Shown one piece after another: positions 45,826-59,009 of a stretch of DNA of 64,000 nucleotides (its first letter is position 1; every line of letters starts with the position of its first letter). Origin of the DNA: Hybos culiciformis (taxonomy: Eukaryota; Arthropoda; Insecta; Diptera; Hybotidae); NCBI GenBank assembly GCA_964007475.1, contig OZ023274.1, forward strand, positions 105,819,372 to 105,883,371, written 5' to 3'. Both the position numbers and the translations under genes were made by a program. The notes beneath the pieces were generated by a model. That model searched no databases. It was not told the DNA's origin and saw only the letters and a list, made by a program, of their open reading frames with translations.

Positions 45826-46011
45826 ATGAGTGAAAATTGCAATACGCCTGAACATATACAGACAGTATTATTGTTCACAAAATTCTGTCATATAACGTTT
45901 CGTCGGTTGTTTGTTGTAAAAAAAAAAAACTTATTTTTTTTTAAAGCAATGGTGTATCGTAAAGAAAATATACAGTTGATCCATGATAATAAGATCAGAT
46001 TAGTGAAATGA
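45826..46011 (+). mobile_element. Possible mariner transposase relic
   Basis: A 61-codon frame from ATG at 45826 begins MSENCNTPEHIQTVLLFTKF, reminiscent of the N-terminal helix of mariner transposases (an E-x-x-x-T-V-L-x-F pattern). It ends ENIQLIHDNKIRLVK, which resembles the [FL]-[LI]-H-D-N-A-[RP] motif around the second catalytic Asp. The central domain would be deleted. No terminal inverted repeats or TA duplication were found, so the similarity may be fortuitous. Confidence 0.25.
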
Positions 46012-46843
46012 AATGTCTCAAATAACATTTATGAGAAAAAAGATAATTTAATATAAATTCTTAATTTTCTTCTTTTTTTTTTCTGAAATTTTGTATCATA
46101 GAATATAAATTAAATTGTCTCTTTTTTTGAATTTTTAAATTATGCATTTTCGATACGCTTGGTCAATGAGAAGAAAAAAAAATTGTTTTTCAAATAATTT
46201 TAAGATTCAGAGAAATTCTTCCTATTTTTTCCTTTTAAAAAAAACTTACTTTTTTTTCTCTAATAATTCAATAAAAGTGAAATTGAATGTAGTGTATTTT
46301 ATTCTAATATCATAATGTAGTTTACGAAACCAAATCATTTTTTGTCGACATGATTGGCGTTATAGTACAAAAAAATAATAAGACTGTAATATCTTTATTG
46401 ATCAATGTTAATATATTATTACTGAACTTTTCGTACGAATTTATTTTGTGATATTTAAATATTATGTGATATTAATTTTCAATTTTGTTATCTTTTTGAT
46501 AAATTCAAAAAATTTAGATATTTGACATACATATTTTTTTACATTAACTATCAACTATCTTTTCTCGGATAAAAAGTTTCTGATGACTAAGAAATAAAAA
46601 CGTTCCATTGATTATACTATTCGTATTTTAGTAAAAAAAAAAAAATGTTTATTAACCTTAGTTAACTTCACAAACATAGAAGTTTAATTAAAATTTTTAT
46701 TGCTTTTTTATTATGAGTCTTCGCATCTTTCTCACATAAATGAATTTAAATTGAGATAATATATATTTTCTTAAAAGTTGGGTAAGAAATTTTTTATCCC
46801 AATATTTTCAATAAACGAAAAATTCTTGTTTTATTAATCCTTA
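46012..46843. other. AT-rich non-coding stretch, nothing recognised
   Basis: Poly-A and poly-T runs only; no exon, RNA gene or element end seen. Confidence 0.5.
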
Positions 46844-47018
46844 CTTATGCATTCATGATTCTTATGCATTCATGATTACATACTTATTATATATTTTTTC
46901 ATTTTGTTTCTGTTAATTAGAATCAAACTTAAATTTATTTGCTATTTTTTTCTGTTAATTAGATTTTACGATTCAATTAGCCTGGTGGCTATGTTAGATT
47001 TTACGATTCAATTAGCCT
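46844..47018. repeat. Cluster of short local duplications
   Basis: A 17-bp unit (cttatgcattcatgatt) is perfectly duplicated at 46844-46860 and 46861-46877. A segment containing ttagattttacgattcaatt occurs twice with a 35-bp period (46959-46983 and 46994-47018). ttctgttaattaga also recurs nearby. The open frame across them (46904-47101) has no ATG at its start. Confidence 0.85.
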
Positions 47019-47639
47019 TGTTATCCTGCGGTGTTCTAATCATGTATCGATGCATTCACAATTTGAACCATAATCCATTTTCAATTTGCAAGGTATTATG
47101 AAGAGCGATCTCTGTTCCGATGGAATGCTTTCAGAAAAAAGCTTTCTTGAATCTCAATATAAGTTTGAATAATAATCAAATTAAAATTAAATGAAGGTCT
47201 CAGAGAAGTCATCAACCGCAAATATTTATGTCCTCTTAATGTTTCTTCTCATTGATTATTTTATTATAAATATAAAAATAACCAATGGTAAATTATTATT
47301 TTCACGATTTTCTAACAGAATTTGCAAACATGAATGAACATAGTATATTATAAGTTTAATCAAAAAGTTTTTTTTTTATTTAATGCAACGCACACACAGT
47401 GGGGTCACAAATTACAAAACCACATGGAGTTTTAAAAAAAAATACCTTTAAACGCAAATTATTACCAAAGATGGTAATTTTTTCTTTTAACATTGATTCT
47501 TATTTTCTTGTACATAAATGACATTCATTTTTTATTTACTTTAAAAGTTGCAAATAAATTATGTGTTCGATGCTGATTATACTAAATTTGTTAGTCCAAA
47601 CAAGAGACAAGAGAATAAAAAGCTTGTATTATTATTAAT

Positions 47640-47735
47640 CGATCCCGGCGCGAACGTTGTTTCGCTCTACGTTGATCTGAAGAAGAGGTTTGAAACTAAG
47701 CTAAAAAAGTATACGAACAACAGCTGATGTGTAAG
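47640..47735. other. GC-richer patch of unknown origin
   Basis: Sequence such as gatcccggcgcgaacgttg followed by tttcgctctacgttgatctg stands out from its surroundings. Read in reverse it has an AGAGCGAAACAACG motif after a TTCTTCAGAT stretch, vaguely like 3' ends of some retroposons. No frame or inverted repeat supports a call. Confidence 0.3.
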
Positions 47736-49146
47736 CTTTGTCTTAAGAAAGAAGACATATAAATACATTATACATTACATACTACATTTCCATACATATA
47801 TATCACTAAATTAAATTGCCATTAATATTATTCATGAATTCTAGTCTAATTCCAGTGGAATTATTCTATTTAAGCCTAGTTTTTTCTAGAATCTAGTGAT
47901 TCGTAAACATTCAATTTTAAGTAAATGATAAATATATGATTATCATTATTATTATTATATATTTATTATATGAAGTTGATGTATAAGTTAGGAAAATGAT
48001 AAATACAATCTTTTTGTTAAGCAATAACAATTTTTTTTTCTTTATTTTACATTCAAACAAAATATTTTTTTTAAAGGTTTTGATGCACCTTTAAACAACA
48101 GGAAACCGAACCGGCTTCAAAAAATGTTGTTTTCTTCTTTCTTCTTCTTTTTTTTTTTTTTGAGAGTAATATGAAAAATAATATTTATTTTTTAACAAAA
48201 TTTTTTTAACACTAATACTATAATGAATGGATTTTTTTTCCTTTATATTATTCCCAAATAATTTTATTTTAAATGACGAATTCCTTGTTTCGTTTTTTTT
48301 TTAATTTTCTTTTTTTTATCATAATAATAAAGCGATAATGCTAGAAATGTATTTGATGTAGTACTACTACATAAATGGAAGCTGACAATTTACTACATTT
48401 TTGCAATAAATCCATTTAATAAAAGGAAAGTCTAATGGAATGGTAATGTAAAGGAATGGTTAATGAAAATAAATGTAGTTGCAATACAAAGGCAATGTAT
48501 ACTTATTTAAAAGAAACTAAGTGGTATTTATTTCATTTTCGTTCAAAGAATCTTTGACTGGATAAGTGATGTTTCATGTATAGCTATTTATACCTACTAC
48601 TCGAAAAAAAAAAAAAACAAAAAAAAATCTTGGAAATGGAATACAATACTTTAACAAAGCATGTGCAGAAATTTTTTAGATATTTATGGTTGAAAAATAA
48701 AATATAAATTAAATTCACAATAAATAATATATATACATATATTATTTTTTTAAAAAGTTTTTTATTTTAAATTTTATGATTGACCCAATTCGAAAAAAAA
48801 AATTATTTATTGCATATAAATTAAATAATTTGTTGTATTGATAACTTATTCAAATTATGCAGTTTAATATCAATATAGAATAATTATGCTTGTTTTTTTC
48901 TCAATTGAAAATAATGTCTATAAGTATAATATATGACTTTGACTTAATACATTACTTTGATTTGAAGAATAATAAGATTTTGTGCAAAAAATTTTGAATT
49001 ATGTATATCAATTCGATTATATACGAAAGTGACTTTAATAAGTTTCTATTATTTTATTGAATGAATCTGTCTTTATTTTAAAGAAGTATTATTTAAAAAA
49101 ATAAAATAATTGCTTAGCAATATTTAAATTAATCTTTTCTAATATA
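47736..49146. other. AT-rich non-coding stretch, nothing recognised
   Basis: Homopolymer-rich. No feature seen before the peptide gene at 49147. Confidence 0.5.
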
Positions 49147-49603
49147 ATGAAGGTTACTATCATCTTCTTTATGTTACTCTTTTACCAAATTTTGCAATGT
49201 GAACAAAATCGAAGCGTAACATTGGAAATCACGAAAACAAATCATCCGTTATGCAATTTTAAATACTTACATATGTGTGTTGACAAAATAACGTAGGATA
49301 ATCACTAAAAAAAATACATTAGACTTTGTAAGGTTAAATGATTTGCCCAGAATAAATTTATTCTAAAGAGAAAAACAGATAACACTTGCACAAAATTCAA
49401 TTTTTAATGAACCAAAGTATTTTCTGATATACACATTTACATTGTTTCTATTTTATCGTAATTTTAATTTTATTCCATTTATAAATTTATTTAGCTAAAA
49501 TTTCAGTCTCAAAGAAGCTCCCAACGTGAATTCTTTATCGTCTTTATTATCATCATCATCAACACAAAATAAAATCAAACGGTTTCTTAGTGAACGGAGT
49601 TAA
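49147..49603 (+). CDS. Small secreted peptide precursor, two exons
   Basis: Exon 1 is 49147-49292 (48 codons plus two bases), starting MKVTIIFFMLLFYQILQC, a clear signal peptide. The donor is AAC|GTAGGA and the acceptor AAAATTTCAG at 49506. Exon 2 (49507-49603) restores the frame exactly (AC + T = Thr), giving 80 aa. After the signal come EQNRSVTLEITKTNHP, then a two-Cys loop LCNFKYLHMC, then VDKITLKEAPNVN, a Ser-rich run and IKRFLSERS before TAA. KIKR could be a processing site. Without splicing, exon 1 stops by itself after 49 residues (TAG at 49294), so a single-exon peptide is also possible. I do not recognise the family; it resembles a neuropeptide- or toxin-like small precursor only in layout. 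Confidence 0.5.
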
Positions 49604-52600
49604 AGTCATAACTACGTTGTACATATAGATTCATTGTTAAAAATTGTTAAGTCTTCTACCAATTGAATTGAGTTTCGAGTATAATTCATCGAAACAGTGT
49701 AATGACTATTCTCGATTTAAAGAAAAAAGAAAATGCAGGGCGAAGTCCAATAAGAATTAAATATTCTTATCCACATGCAACTAATATATAATATAATACA
49801 AATTAATATATATTTTATAACTTTTATGTTATTTTTTATTTAAAGCAGAAATATTATTATTTTAATATTTAGTCTCAAGTGTAATATTTATTTAAACCTT
49901 TTATAATTTAACATTATAAGTATGAATATTGCAATGAGTCTCTCTAATGGTTTTTTTTTTGGAAATTTTAAATTTATAGTATTAAGACTAAAGCTAACCG
50001 ATATACAATTTTTTTTTACGAAAGCATTCGTTTTAGTAGCGCTTACTTATATATAAAAACAATATGAATTTAATTGCGGTTAATTGAGATTAACGTGCAT
50101 GAAAATTTATTTGGAGGTTTCCAATATATTTTTAATATTTAAAAAAAAAAACCAAGAATTTCATGATTTAAAAGAAGAAAAAAAAAAATGACTTTTAATT
50201 TTTTCAAATAAATTTTAAAATTCATATCAGAATAGGGTCGATCTTAAAAAAATTAATTGCAGGGAAAATTTATTTTTCGTTATTTATTTTTTCTTGTAGT
50301 TTAACTTATATACAATACATATATGTAATTAAATTCATGATGATGACTGAAGAAACAATTTCAACAACAATTTCTAAAAACCATATCGTTTCAGATTTTT
50401 TTTTTCTTAATAAATGTATATATACGTATAGTGATATGTAAAGTTTGGAAAACTTCGATTCAATTTACTGTTTGTTTTATTCGAACTTAATAATTTATTG
50501 CATTATTTATTATAGTAATAAATTTGCCTTCATCAGACTATTTGTCTGAAATAAGGAAGAGAAAATTTATTTTATTGAATTTCACATTTTCTTATAGAAG
50601 CCTAGAATCAAGTTTTGGCGATTATTTTTTTTTTCACTTCCTTGCCTAAACTGAAAAAATGTACGAAAAATTAAGGAATACAAGGAGTATCTATGATATT
50701 TAACTTTGAATTGTTCAAGAATTTTGAACTCAACCAGTTTTATCTGGTGTAGTGTATATATTTAAAAAAATTAATTTAAAAAGTAAAATTACAATAATTT
50801 TACTTGCGTCATCACTATATTCATTAAATTGAATTAAAAACAGTAACAAATTTGAATTGATTGGAAATATTTTTTTTTGAACACTTACTGTTGTAATCAG
50901 TATATCTTAGAAAATGATTCATTTATGTGTATCTACAATTTGTTTTTTTTTTTTTTTATAAAACTCATCTTCATTCAAGTATGTTTTGCTATAACGTTTT
51001 GAAACAAACTAAATTATATTATATTATATATTTTGAATACTCGAAAATTTGTTTTGCTAAAAAAATAGCATTAGTCCGTGGGGATTCCAGAGTATGCAGG
51101 TTTTTGTACTCTCAATTTTTTTCTTATAAAAATGCATTATACTATTTCGAAAACTGAAAAGATTTATGGTGATTACAAAACCTAATGAGAGCAAAAATTA
51201 GTTTTGATTGTTTTAAGTCATTTTGATAGTATTGAAAAGTAAAGTTAATGTTTATTAATAATGCTTTAAAACTAAAAAAATAGAAAAAAAATTAGAGAAA
51301 TTATATGAGGAAAAACAATTTTGGATTTGATCTTTTCTTCAAAACGCATTATGATGTTTAGCTGAAATGGTATTTACAATAAATTGGACGATGTTAAAAT
51401 TGAATGATAAAATATTTTTTTAACAAGAATTTTATTGATAAATTGAATAAAATTAATTTTGTAGTTGAGATCAAAAGTGTGTGGAATTTTGTATTTTATT
51501 CATCTATTAAAGAATACTACATTTATGAATACTTAATTCAAATGAAAAACAATGACTGTTTAAATACCCGCGTGCCGAACATAATAATCTTAATTTGAAA
51601 TTATTCAAAGCTTTATTTTGTTTTTGAACTAATTTCTATTATTTAAAAATGAAATCTATAAATCTAATTTGAAATAATTTTTTGCTTGATTACACTTATT
51701 TGTCACACAATAAGAATTTTATTTTTATCTATTTCTATATATAAGAACAGAGCGAAAAATTTTAGTTTCTTTGGGTTTTTTTGAATTTTCAAAAGGTGTT
51801 TTAATTGAAAATCTATTTATTTAAGGTGTGCCAATAAGCAATGTGGATAGTAAAATTTTCAGATTTATATATATTGAGATTAAAAAGCTAGACTAAATTT
51901 CCTTTTGAAGATTTCCAAACCTATTTGGCAACAGAAAATTGAAAGAATTTCCTAAAAATATTTAAGTAGGTACAGTGTACATACCTGCTTACATTGTTAT
52001 GTCTTGTAAAATTGTATTTATATCAATTCTTTCTAAATATGATTATAAATAGTGTTATATGATTATTTAAATAATGTTCATTGAATATTAGTTTTATAAT
52101 GAAAACTATTTCTTTCTTTTATAAACTTTTTTATTAAATTGCTTCCTTTTTGTCGTAATTATATATATCAAAATTAACTATGGTAGGTAGGTACTTATTT
52201 TTTCAGTTTAAACTATAGTTTGATTTTTTTTTTTTTGTAATTATTTTTTTTTATTCTAAAATTTTGTAAGAAGAAACCTTTATTTAAAGATATTTTAATA
52301 AAAAAGGATAATTTGATTTACGTGTTAACCCTTTTCCTTTTCAACTATGATGCATTTTAAAATGAAAGTTAATATATTTTGTTCTATTTGAAACTTCCTG
52401 TGTACTCAAACATTATAATATACGTACATATATAATAATACATATGTACGTATATATAAAACACAATGTTTACATAGAAAATATGTTAAATGTTGTCTGA
52501 GATTTTTATTTTATTTAATTTATTTTGACATTTTTTCCATCATCTATTAAAATAACAAGCTATTGTCGTTAGTTATATTTTATATACACCTTTGATTTTT

Positions 52601-55600
52601 CTTTAATTTTTTTTCTCACATATTACAATAAATTATTTTTTTAAAAAAATATTAATATAATTATATTCTCGTGATAGATATTTTTATGTACATACATGTA
52701 TACCGTATAGTATAAAAAGTAATTCAATTGAGATAAAATTAGTTTCAAGAAAAACAAGCATGCATTTCCTTTCATTTTTGATAAATTGCCGATATCCTAA
52801 AAAACAATGCGTGAAATTTTGTTTTAATAATTTTAATTTGAAGCTATCTATTAAGCCAAATATTTTTACATTCATACACATTACACACACATGAAATATA
52901 CGGATTTAGCAAAATTTAAATTAAGTCAAAAAATTATTAAATTAGCTTTTCGCGTTTTAAGTTTTAAATTCAATAATTGCTTTTGAGTAAGGATCAAAGA
53001 GTAACATCAAGGGAACCGTGAATTATATAACGAAAATGTCTGTCAATTTATTCATTTGTAAAACTGTGGAGTTATAGAAAAATCAAAGATTCAACATAAT
53101 GTTTGTATTTATTGCGGATTATTTATTCAATACTAAGTCAAATTATATACTTTTAATATAATAAACAGAAGCGAGAATTTTTTTTCACGTTTTCTTTAAA
53201 TACAGATTGTGATCAGATCTTGATATGCATTCTTAATAAATTTTGAGTGATCTAGACAGCTTGATTTAATTCTGCGTATACTGTGCATACTCTCGGACGA
53301 TTTGACTATAGTATTTGATTTGGTTATCAAAGCCAACTTTTTGCTTATGTCTTATTTTTGAATTGGATCATATTACAAAAATTTCGATTTTTTTTTAGGA
53401 TGGAAGTACTTAAAATTATTTTACCTTGATTTTTTTGTATTTTTTTTATTTATATCATGTCTACAGTATATACCTCAATTACCAAAAAAAAAAATTACAA
53501 TATCGTTCAAGGAACAAAAAAAAAGGATGAAAGAAAAAAAATTTATGTTATGTTTAAATAATTACAATGTGTTCATAAGCTTAAAAAAAAGCTATTAAAT
53601 ATATTAAACGATGATGAATTATTATTTTTTTATTTTAAAATAAAACCATACAAATGTAAAATGATGAGGAAGTATAATTCTGGTCTAAAATATTTCATAT
53701 ATAGTAAGTAATACCTAATATGTATAAGAAGAGCATATTGTATATATTTAATATAATAAAATACATAAAATAAAATATGTAGATACATTTTTCGGCAACG
53801 AAATGATTGTAATAATAAATATTTTAATGATGATGTCACAAAATACAAAATTATTTACAATTTGCAATAATTTTTTTAAATATTTTGTTATACACATTAC
53901 CGACCAATATGTTAAAATATATAAAATATATATTGTATAAATAAATAAAATATATAATATATATATATATGTTTTTGATTGTATTTTATGTTTGTATTGC
54001 ACCTAATGAGCTTCCAATTAATTCGTTCTTAAAGCTTATTCATAAAGAGAAAAAAAATTAATTTGGATATTTTATGTACCAAACATACATCTCAGCTTCT
54101 ATTAAATTTAAAATATTTTTTAATTCTCTACAGTTTTTTTTTCAAGATTTTTACAATAATAACTTAAAATTTTCATATATAATTTTCTTGTTCATTATAT
54201 TTTCAAAAACGTTATCGAATTATAATTACTCTGAATATTTAATCAAATCATTTTGGAATTAGCATCACTGAAGAGGTATAAACCATTTCAATTATCGTAT
54301 CATTTTGATAAAAAAAATTTATTCAAAGTTCTTTAATTGTGCATACCACAATAAATAAGTTAATAAGCTAATCCGTCGTATAAGTATTCAAAAAGTCAAT
54401 GAATAAAATTAAATGTGGAAGCTTGTTGGGAATTACTTAAAAAACGAATTCGAAAATAGGTAAATTTGAATTGAATAATCATTTTATTTAATTTTCAAAT
54501 ATAATTTTTTATTTTTTTAACAAACATGAAAATGTTTAATTTATACTCTTGTTGACATTAAATACGTGATTAAAATTATTAAATTTTAAAAATAATTATT
54601 TAAGACCACAATATCACATGCATATTAAATACGCTTAATAATAATATTAGTTAAATTTAATAAATATTTTGTTTTTATTTTGTTAATTTATTTACGATTT
54701 TTGTATTGAAAGTATTAAAACCGCAAATAGAATTTTAAATGTTTTTAATATCTGATGTAAAATAAAAAATAAATGTTTTACATTTTCTGAAACTTTAAAT
54801 TAAATTAAAAAAAAAATTGTGAACAAACCTAGTGATCTACTAAAAGGATATTTTATAACGTTGTACGTAGGGATTAAAATTGCCCAGAATTTGAAAATGT
54901 GTCTTTATATATACTGTTGCAGAAAAAACTTAAGCTATGCTTGAAATTTTCTTAAAACATCACAAAGTGAGCGTTTACATACCTATTCGTATTACAAGTT
55001 TTATTCATTTTGGTTCAGCATTTGGCCGTCAGATTGAAAATAATGTTTTAATAGCTTAAAGTCAAATTAAAAAAAAAAGAAATAATACCCTTTTTGTACT
55101 TTAATGATTATTTTACAGATCACTCTTAAGAAATAAAATAAATGTATTAGTTTTTTAAATAATTACATAAAGTTATAAATTATAATTTTTTTTTATTGAA
55201 ATTCTTATGAGAATACTTTTTTATAAATAAATTATTGAACTTTTGTAATTTTTATTCGAAATGCTAAATAAGGGTGACTAGCTAGAATTTTAATTAACTA
55301 TTAAAAAATACTAAGATTGAAAATTATTAGTATGCTTGAACTTTATTTACTTGATTTTAAAATAGCTTGCGCAAAGTCCAAATGTTTTCATAAACTTAAG
55401 TATTAATTTCTTTGTTCGTAAAATTACGTATTGTTAGATTTTAGAATGTGTCATAGGTACTTGCAGCTTGCAATAATTTTAAAGTTGATTTTGAATAATC
55501 TTATATGTATATGATTTTTTGAATAATCTATTATACGATTCATATTATAACATATTTGTTGTGCAATATTCAAGTTATATTTCTCTACACTCTATATATT

Positions 55601-57004
55601 TCTCTAGACTAGAGGGTGACAGACACAATGTCAACATGGTCCAAAAACAAATTTTTTTGTTAGAAATTGTGATTTGGCATAAAATTAAAGAATGGATTCA
55701 CTTATAAAATTGTTTTAAATACCAGTATACTACTAACATCATATTTCGTTAATTAGTGAAATTTTATTGATATATTCATTCATATGAAAGATTTACAATT
55801 CAACAATTTTTTAGTTATTCCTAATATTTTATATAGGTATATTAAAGAAAATTATGTTTTACTGTATATTTTTCAAATCCTTATTAAGAATACCTAGAGT
55901 GATAAATTTTCTGAGAAATTTCGTCATGAAAAACGAGAAAATATTTTTTCTTTAATATAACTACAACCTGCTTTTAATGAGTCTTATAATAATTTTTGCC
56001 ATAAATAGAAGTTTCGTAGTTATATTTAATATGGGTTTTTTTTCTGTTAAAAAAATGTTTGTGAAATCTTGAACTTGTTGTCTTTTTACAAGATAAATAT
56101 CTATAAAGATTTATTTGATATTAGTTTATATTCCCATGAAAAATAGAAAATAAATTTGTTTTTGTTACCGAATAATTATTAAAATTTACTAAATTTAATT
56201 ATTTTTTATGCAATTGATGCTTGTGAAAAATAATTGAATTCTTCCTAATGTTAACTTTTACAAAGTTCAATATTATTGTTTGTAAATATAAAATGATGAA
56301 CATTGTATTCTTACCATATTTGAAAACGTATAATATTTTCCGTAGATCATATACTTATATTGAAATCATTATGTTAGAAATTTTTATACTTAAATATTAA
56401 AGTATTGGTGACTTTCATTGTTAAATTAAACAAGTGATTACAGAAATAGCACAAGGGACGTATATTGAATTTTTTTTAAGTTCTTGGCCATCAGTTACTC
56501 AACTTTAGCGTATTGTAATAATAATGGTTGGTTTAATTTTCAAGACGTTATGTAAATAAAAACCAATTCTTAATGTTTAGAAAGATGGTGGAATCGACAA
56601 TTCTTCAAAAAACTAAAGCATAATTATTAATTAATTTGTTTTCGACCCAACCCTGCTTACAAAGTGAATTGAATATCGCAAAATATATTATTTTTTAAGA
56701 AATGATGATTTTTCATTTTACTGTCCTAATTGTACATTTCAATGTATTCCTCCTTAAAACAATAAGATCATTAAATCAGTTTTGAGTTATTTAATTTTGT
56801 CTGATAACTTTATGTTTTCAAACTCCGTAAATTGATGATATTCATTTTATGGATGTTTTTATCAGAAATATCTTCTAATACCTACATGTTATTAAAGATA
56901 AAATTTGAAAAAATTTTTAAAAATTATTTAAAAAATTTTTCTCCAATTGCAGAAACTATTCCCTTATAACATTAAATATTATTTTTCACAATTATCTATG
57001 TAGT
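49604..57004. other. Long AT-rich non-coding stretch
   Basis: Open frames at 50927-51157, 51404-51598, 52684-52890, 53630-54002, 54074-54262 and 55519-55707 are hydrophobic or low in complexity and carry no motif. I support no gene here. AT microsatellites occur near 52420-52460 and 53950-53975. Confidence 0.4.
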
Positions 57005-57125
57005 AATGTCGGCGAAGGTCTCATCATTTCGCTAGGCGAATCATCATTTCGCTAGGTATAGCTTCGAGCGACTGGGCATACCACCATTTCGATATAACCA
57101 ACTTAAAGCATGCTGTTCTAAAGGA
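57005..57125. repeat. Degenerate 20-bp repeats in a GC-richer patch
   Basis: tcatcatttcgctagg occurs at 57021-57036 and 57041-57056 (20-bp period), with a third, diverged ccaccatttcgat at 57081. The patch has several CG dinucleotides, unusual for the surroundings, and may be a fragment of an unrecognised mobile element or satellite. Confidence 0.6.
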
Positions 57126-58809
57126 GGTGTAGGAGTTTTTCAGATTCCGTGTACATGCCCTTATTATATTTTATCTAGAACTGATATTATTATTTTTCAA
57201 AATCATATTGTCAGTCTCATTGCAGTATAATTTTATCTTATAAGCATATAAGTAGAAATATTTTTTTTTTGCTAAAATACAGTTCATATTTATAATGATA
57301 CGGTCAGCATAAGTTGTTCTACAAAGATATTGAAAAAGATGGCAATTAATATTTTTAATAATAATAAAAAGAAAAGAGAATTCTTGTTCAAAACCATTTT
57401 TGGATTTTTAAAACATACAAATAAGGCATCTTGTATCATATTCCAGAGTACATATTACATATACGAAAAATAGCAAAATGTTTTATTTTGTTTAATGTAT
57501 AATGTTTTATTTTGTTTTTAGTAAAATGTAAAACTGTAAGTATATATATGTACATTAACATCTACTACAAAACATATCAAATATCACGCTGTTTATAATC
57601 TTTGTTTTAATGACATTATGGTATTTTTTTTACTATTGTTAAAGTCTTCTCATTAAGCTTTTTTAAAGAACAAGTGATTAATTCAAAAATTGAAATTAAC
57701 AGAGGTTATAAATAAGATAACTACAATGTAAGTACGATTTACAAATTAAATGCAATATCTCGAAAACTTGTATTGTACCAGTAGGATATTTTAGTCAGAT
57801 AATTTTTTGGGAATAATAATACTCGTGCCTACTGAATACCCTTAAATTTGGAAGATATCATAATTTCTTTGAATAATGAGCATTTTGAAAATATATCTAT
57901 TATGTGTGAATGAATAAAAACATCTCCTTATTTTTTTTTATCTAAAATTCAATATTATAGTAGTGTATAGTGTGCAGTACAGTATATATGAAAATGTTGT
58001 TAGATTCCCATAATCCCAATTTCCTTCGTTCATTTTGAACCGGAAAATGAACAAAAAGATATCAACCTTTTTTTCGTTACAGATGCACAATTGAACTTTC
58101 GCTAGATAAATTTCATTATTTTGAATAATATTATTTAATTCGCGTTATTTAATTACTTTATTTAAACAACTATCACGATGGGAATTCTTTTAATAAAATG
58201 TAAAAAAAAAAAAATTTCACCTCAACAATTTTTTAAGGAAATTTACAGTGAATTCAATTTTACGTTTTATTGGTCAATAATGTTTCTTTGTTTCGACAAT
58301 GTAGAATTCAACAGATTAGACAGCGACATAATATATAAAGAGAAAAATGAATAACTTTCATTATTAAATTGAAAATAAATTAAACAAAAATATTCATGAC
58401 CTTTACAAAAACCCTTATAACAAAAAAATTTACAAAAAATTATTAATCTTTAATTCATATATTCTTATAAGAAATTGTAAATATGAAATTATTTATAAGA
58501 AAACTCTTTGTGTAAAGGGTTTGTGTTATTACATTAAGTATATAGAAACGCATTACATCTATCGTATAAGTAAATAAGTAAAAGCATTAAAATCATGAAA
58601 ATATTTTTAAAGAGTCTAATTCTACATTAGACAATCTTTACCTTCATTCATAGAACTTTGCAATATAACATTTATTCATTGTGGTGAAAAAATTTCGTGA
58701 ATTTCGCTATTCAACTTTTCTATGTATACTTAGACTAATGTGTAAACTAAGAAGACATGTTCAACTTTGCCTGCACACTGTACTAACGTTTTTCATAACG
58801 TAGTGTTCG
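57126..58809. other. AT-rich non-coding stretch, nothing recognised
   Basis: No exon or element seen. It ends at the assembly gap. Confidence 0.5.
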
Positions 58810-59009
58810 NNNNNNNNNNNNNNNNNNNNNNNNNNNNNNNNNNNNNNNNNNNNNNNNNNNNNNNNNNNNNNNNNNNNNNNNNNNNNNNNNNNNNNNNNNN
58901 NNNNNNNNNNNNNNNNNNNNNNNNNNNNNNNNNNNNNNNNNNNNNNNNNNNNNNNNNNNNNNNNNNNNNNNNNNNNNNNNNNNNNNNNNNNNNNNNNNNN
59001 NNNNNNNNN
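58810..59009. other. Assembly gap of 200 N
   Basis: Exactly 200 undetermined bases, a scaffold-join convention. True distance, and even continuity between the flanks, is unknown, so features left and right of it need not be neighbours. Confidence 0.99.

Noticed and set aside
46904..47101. 65-codon frame over the local duplications
   Set aside because: It starts with TTG, is formed by duplicated segments and has no recognisable domain.
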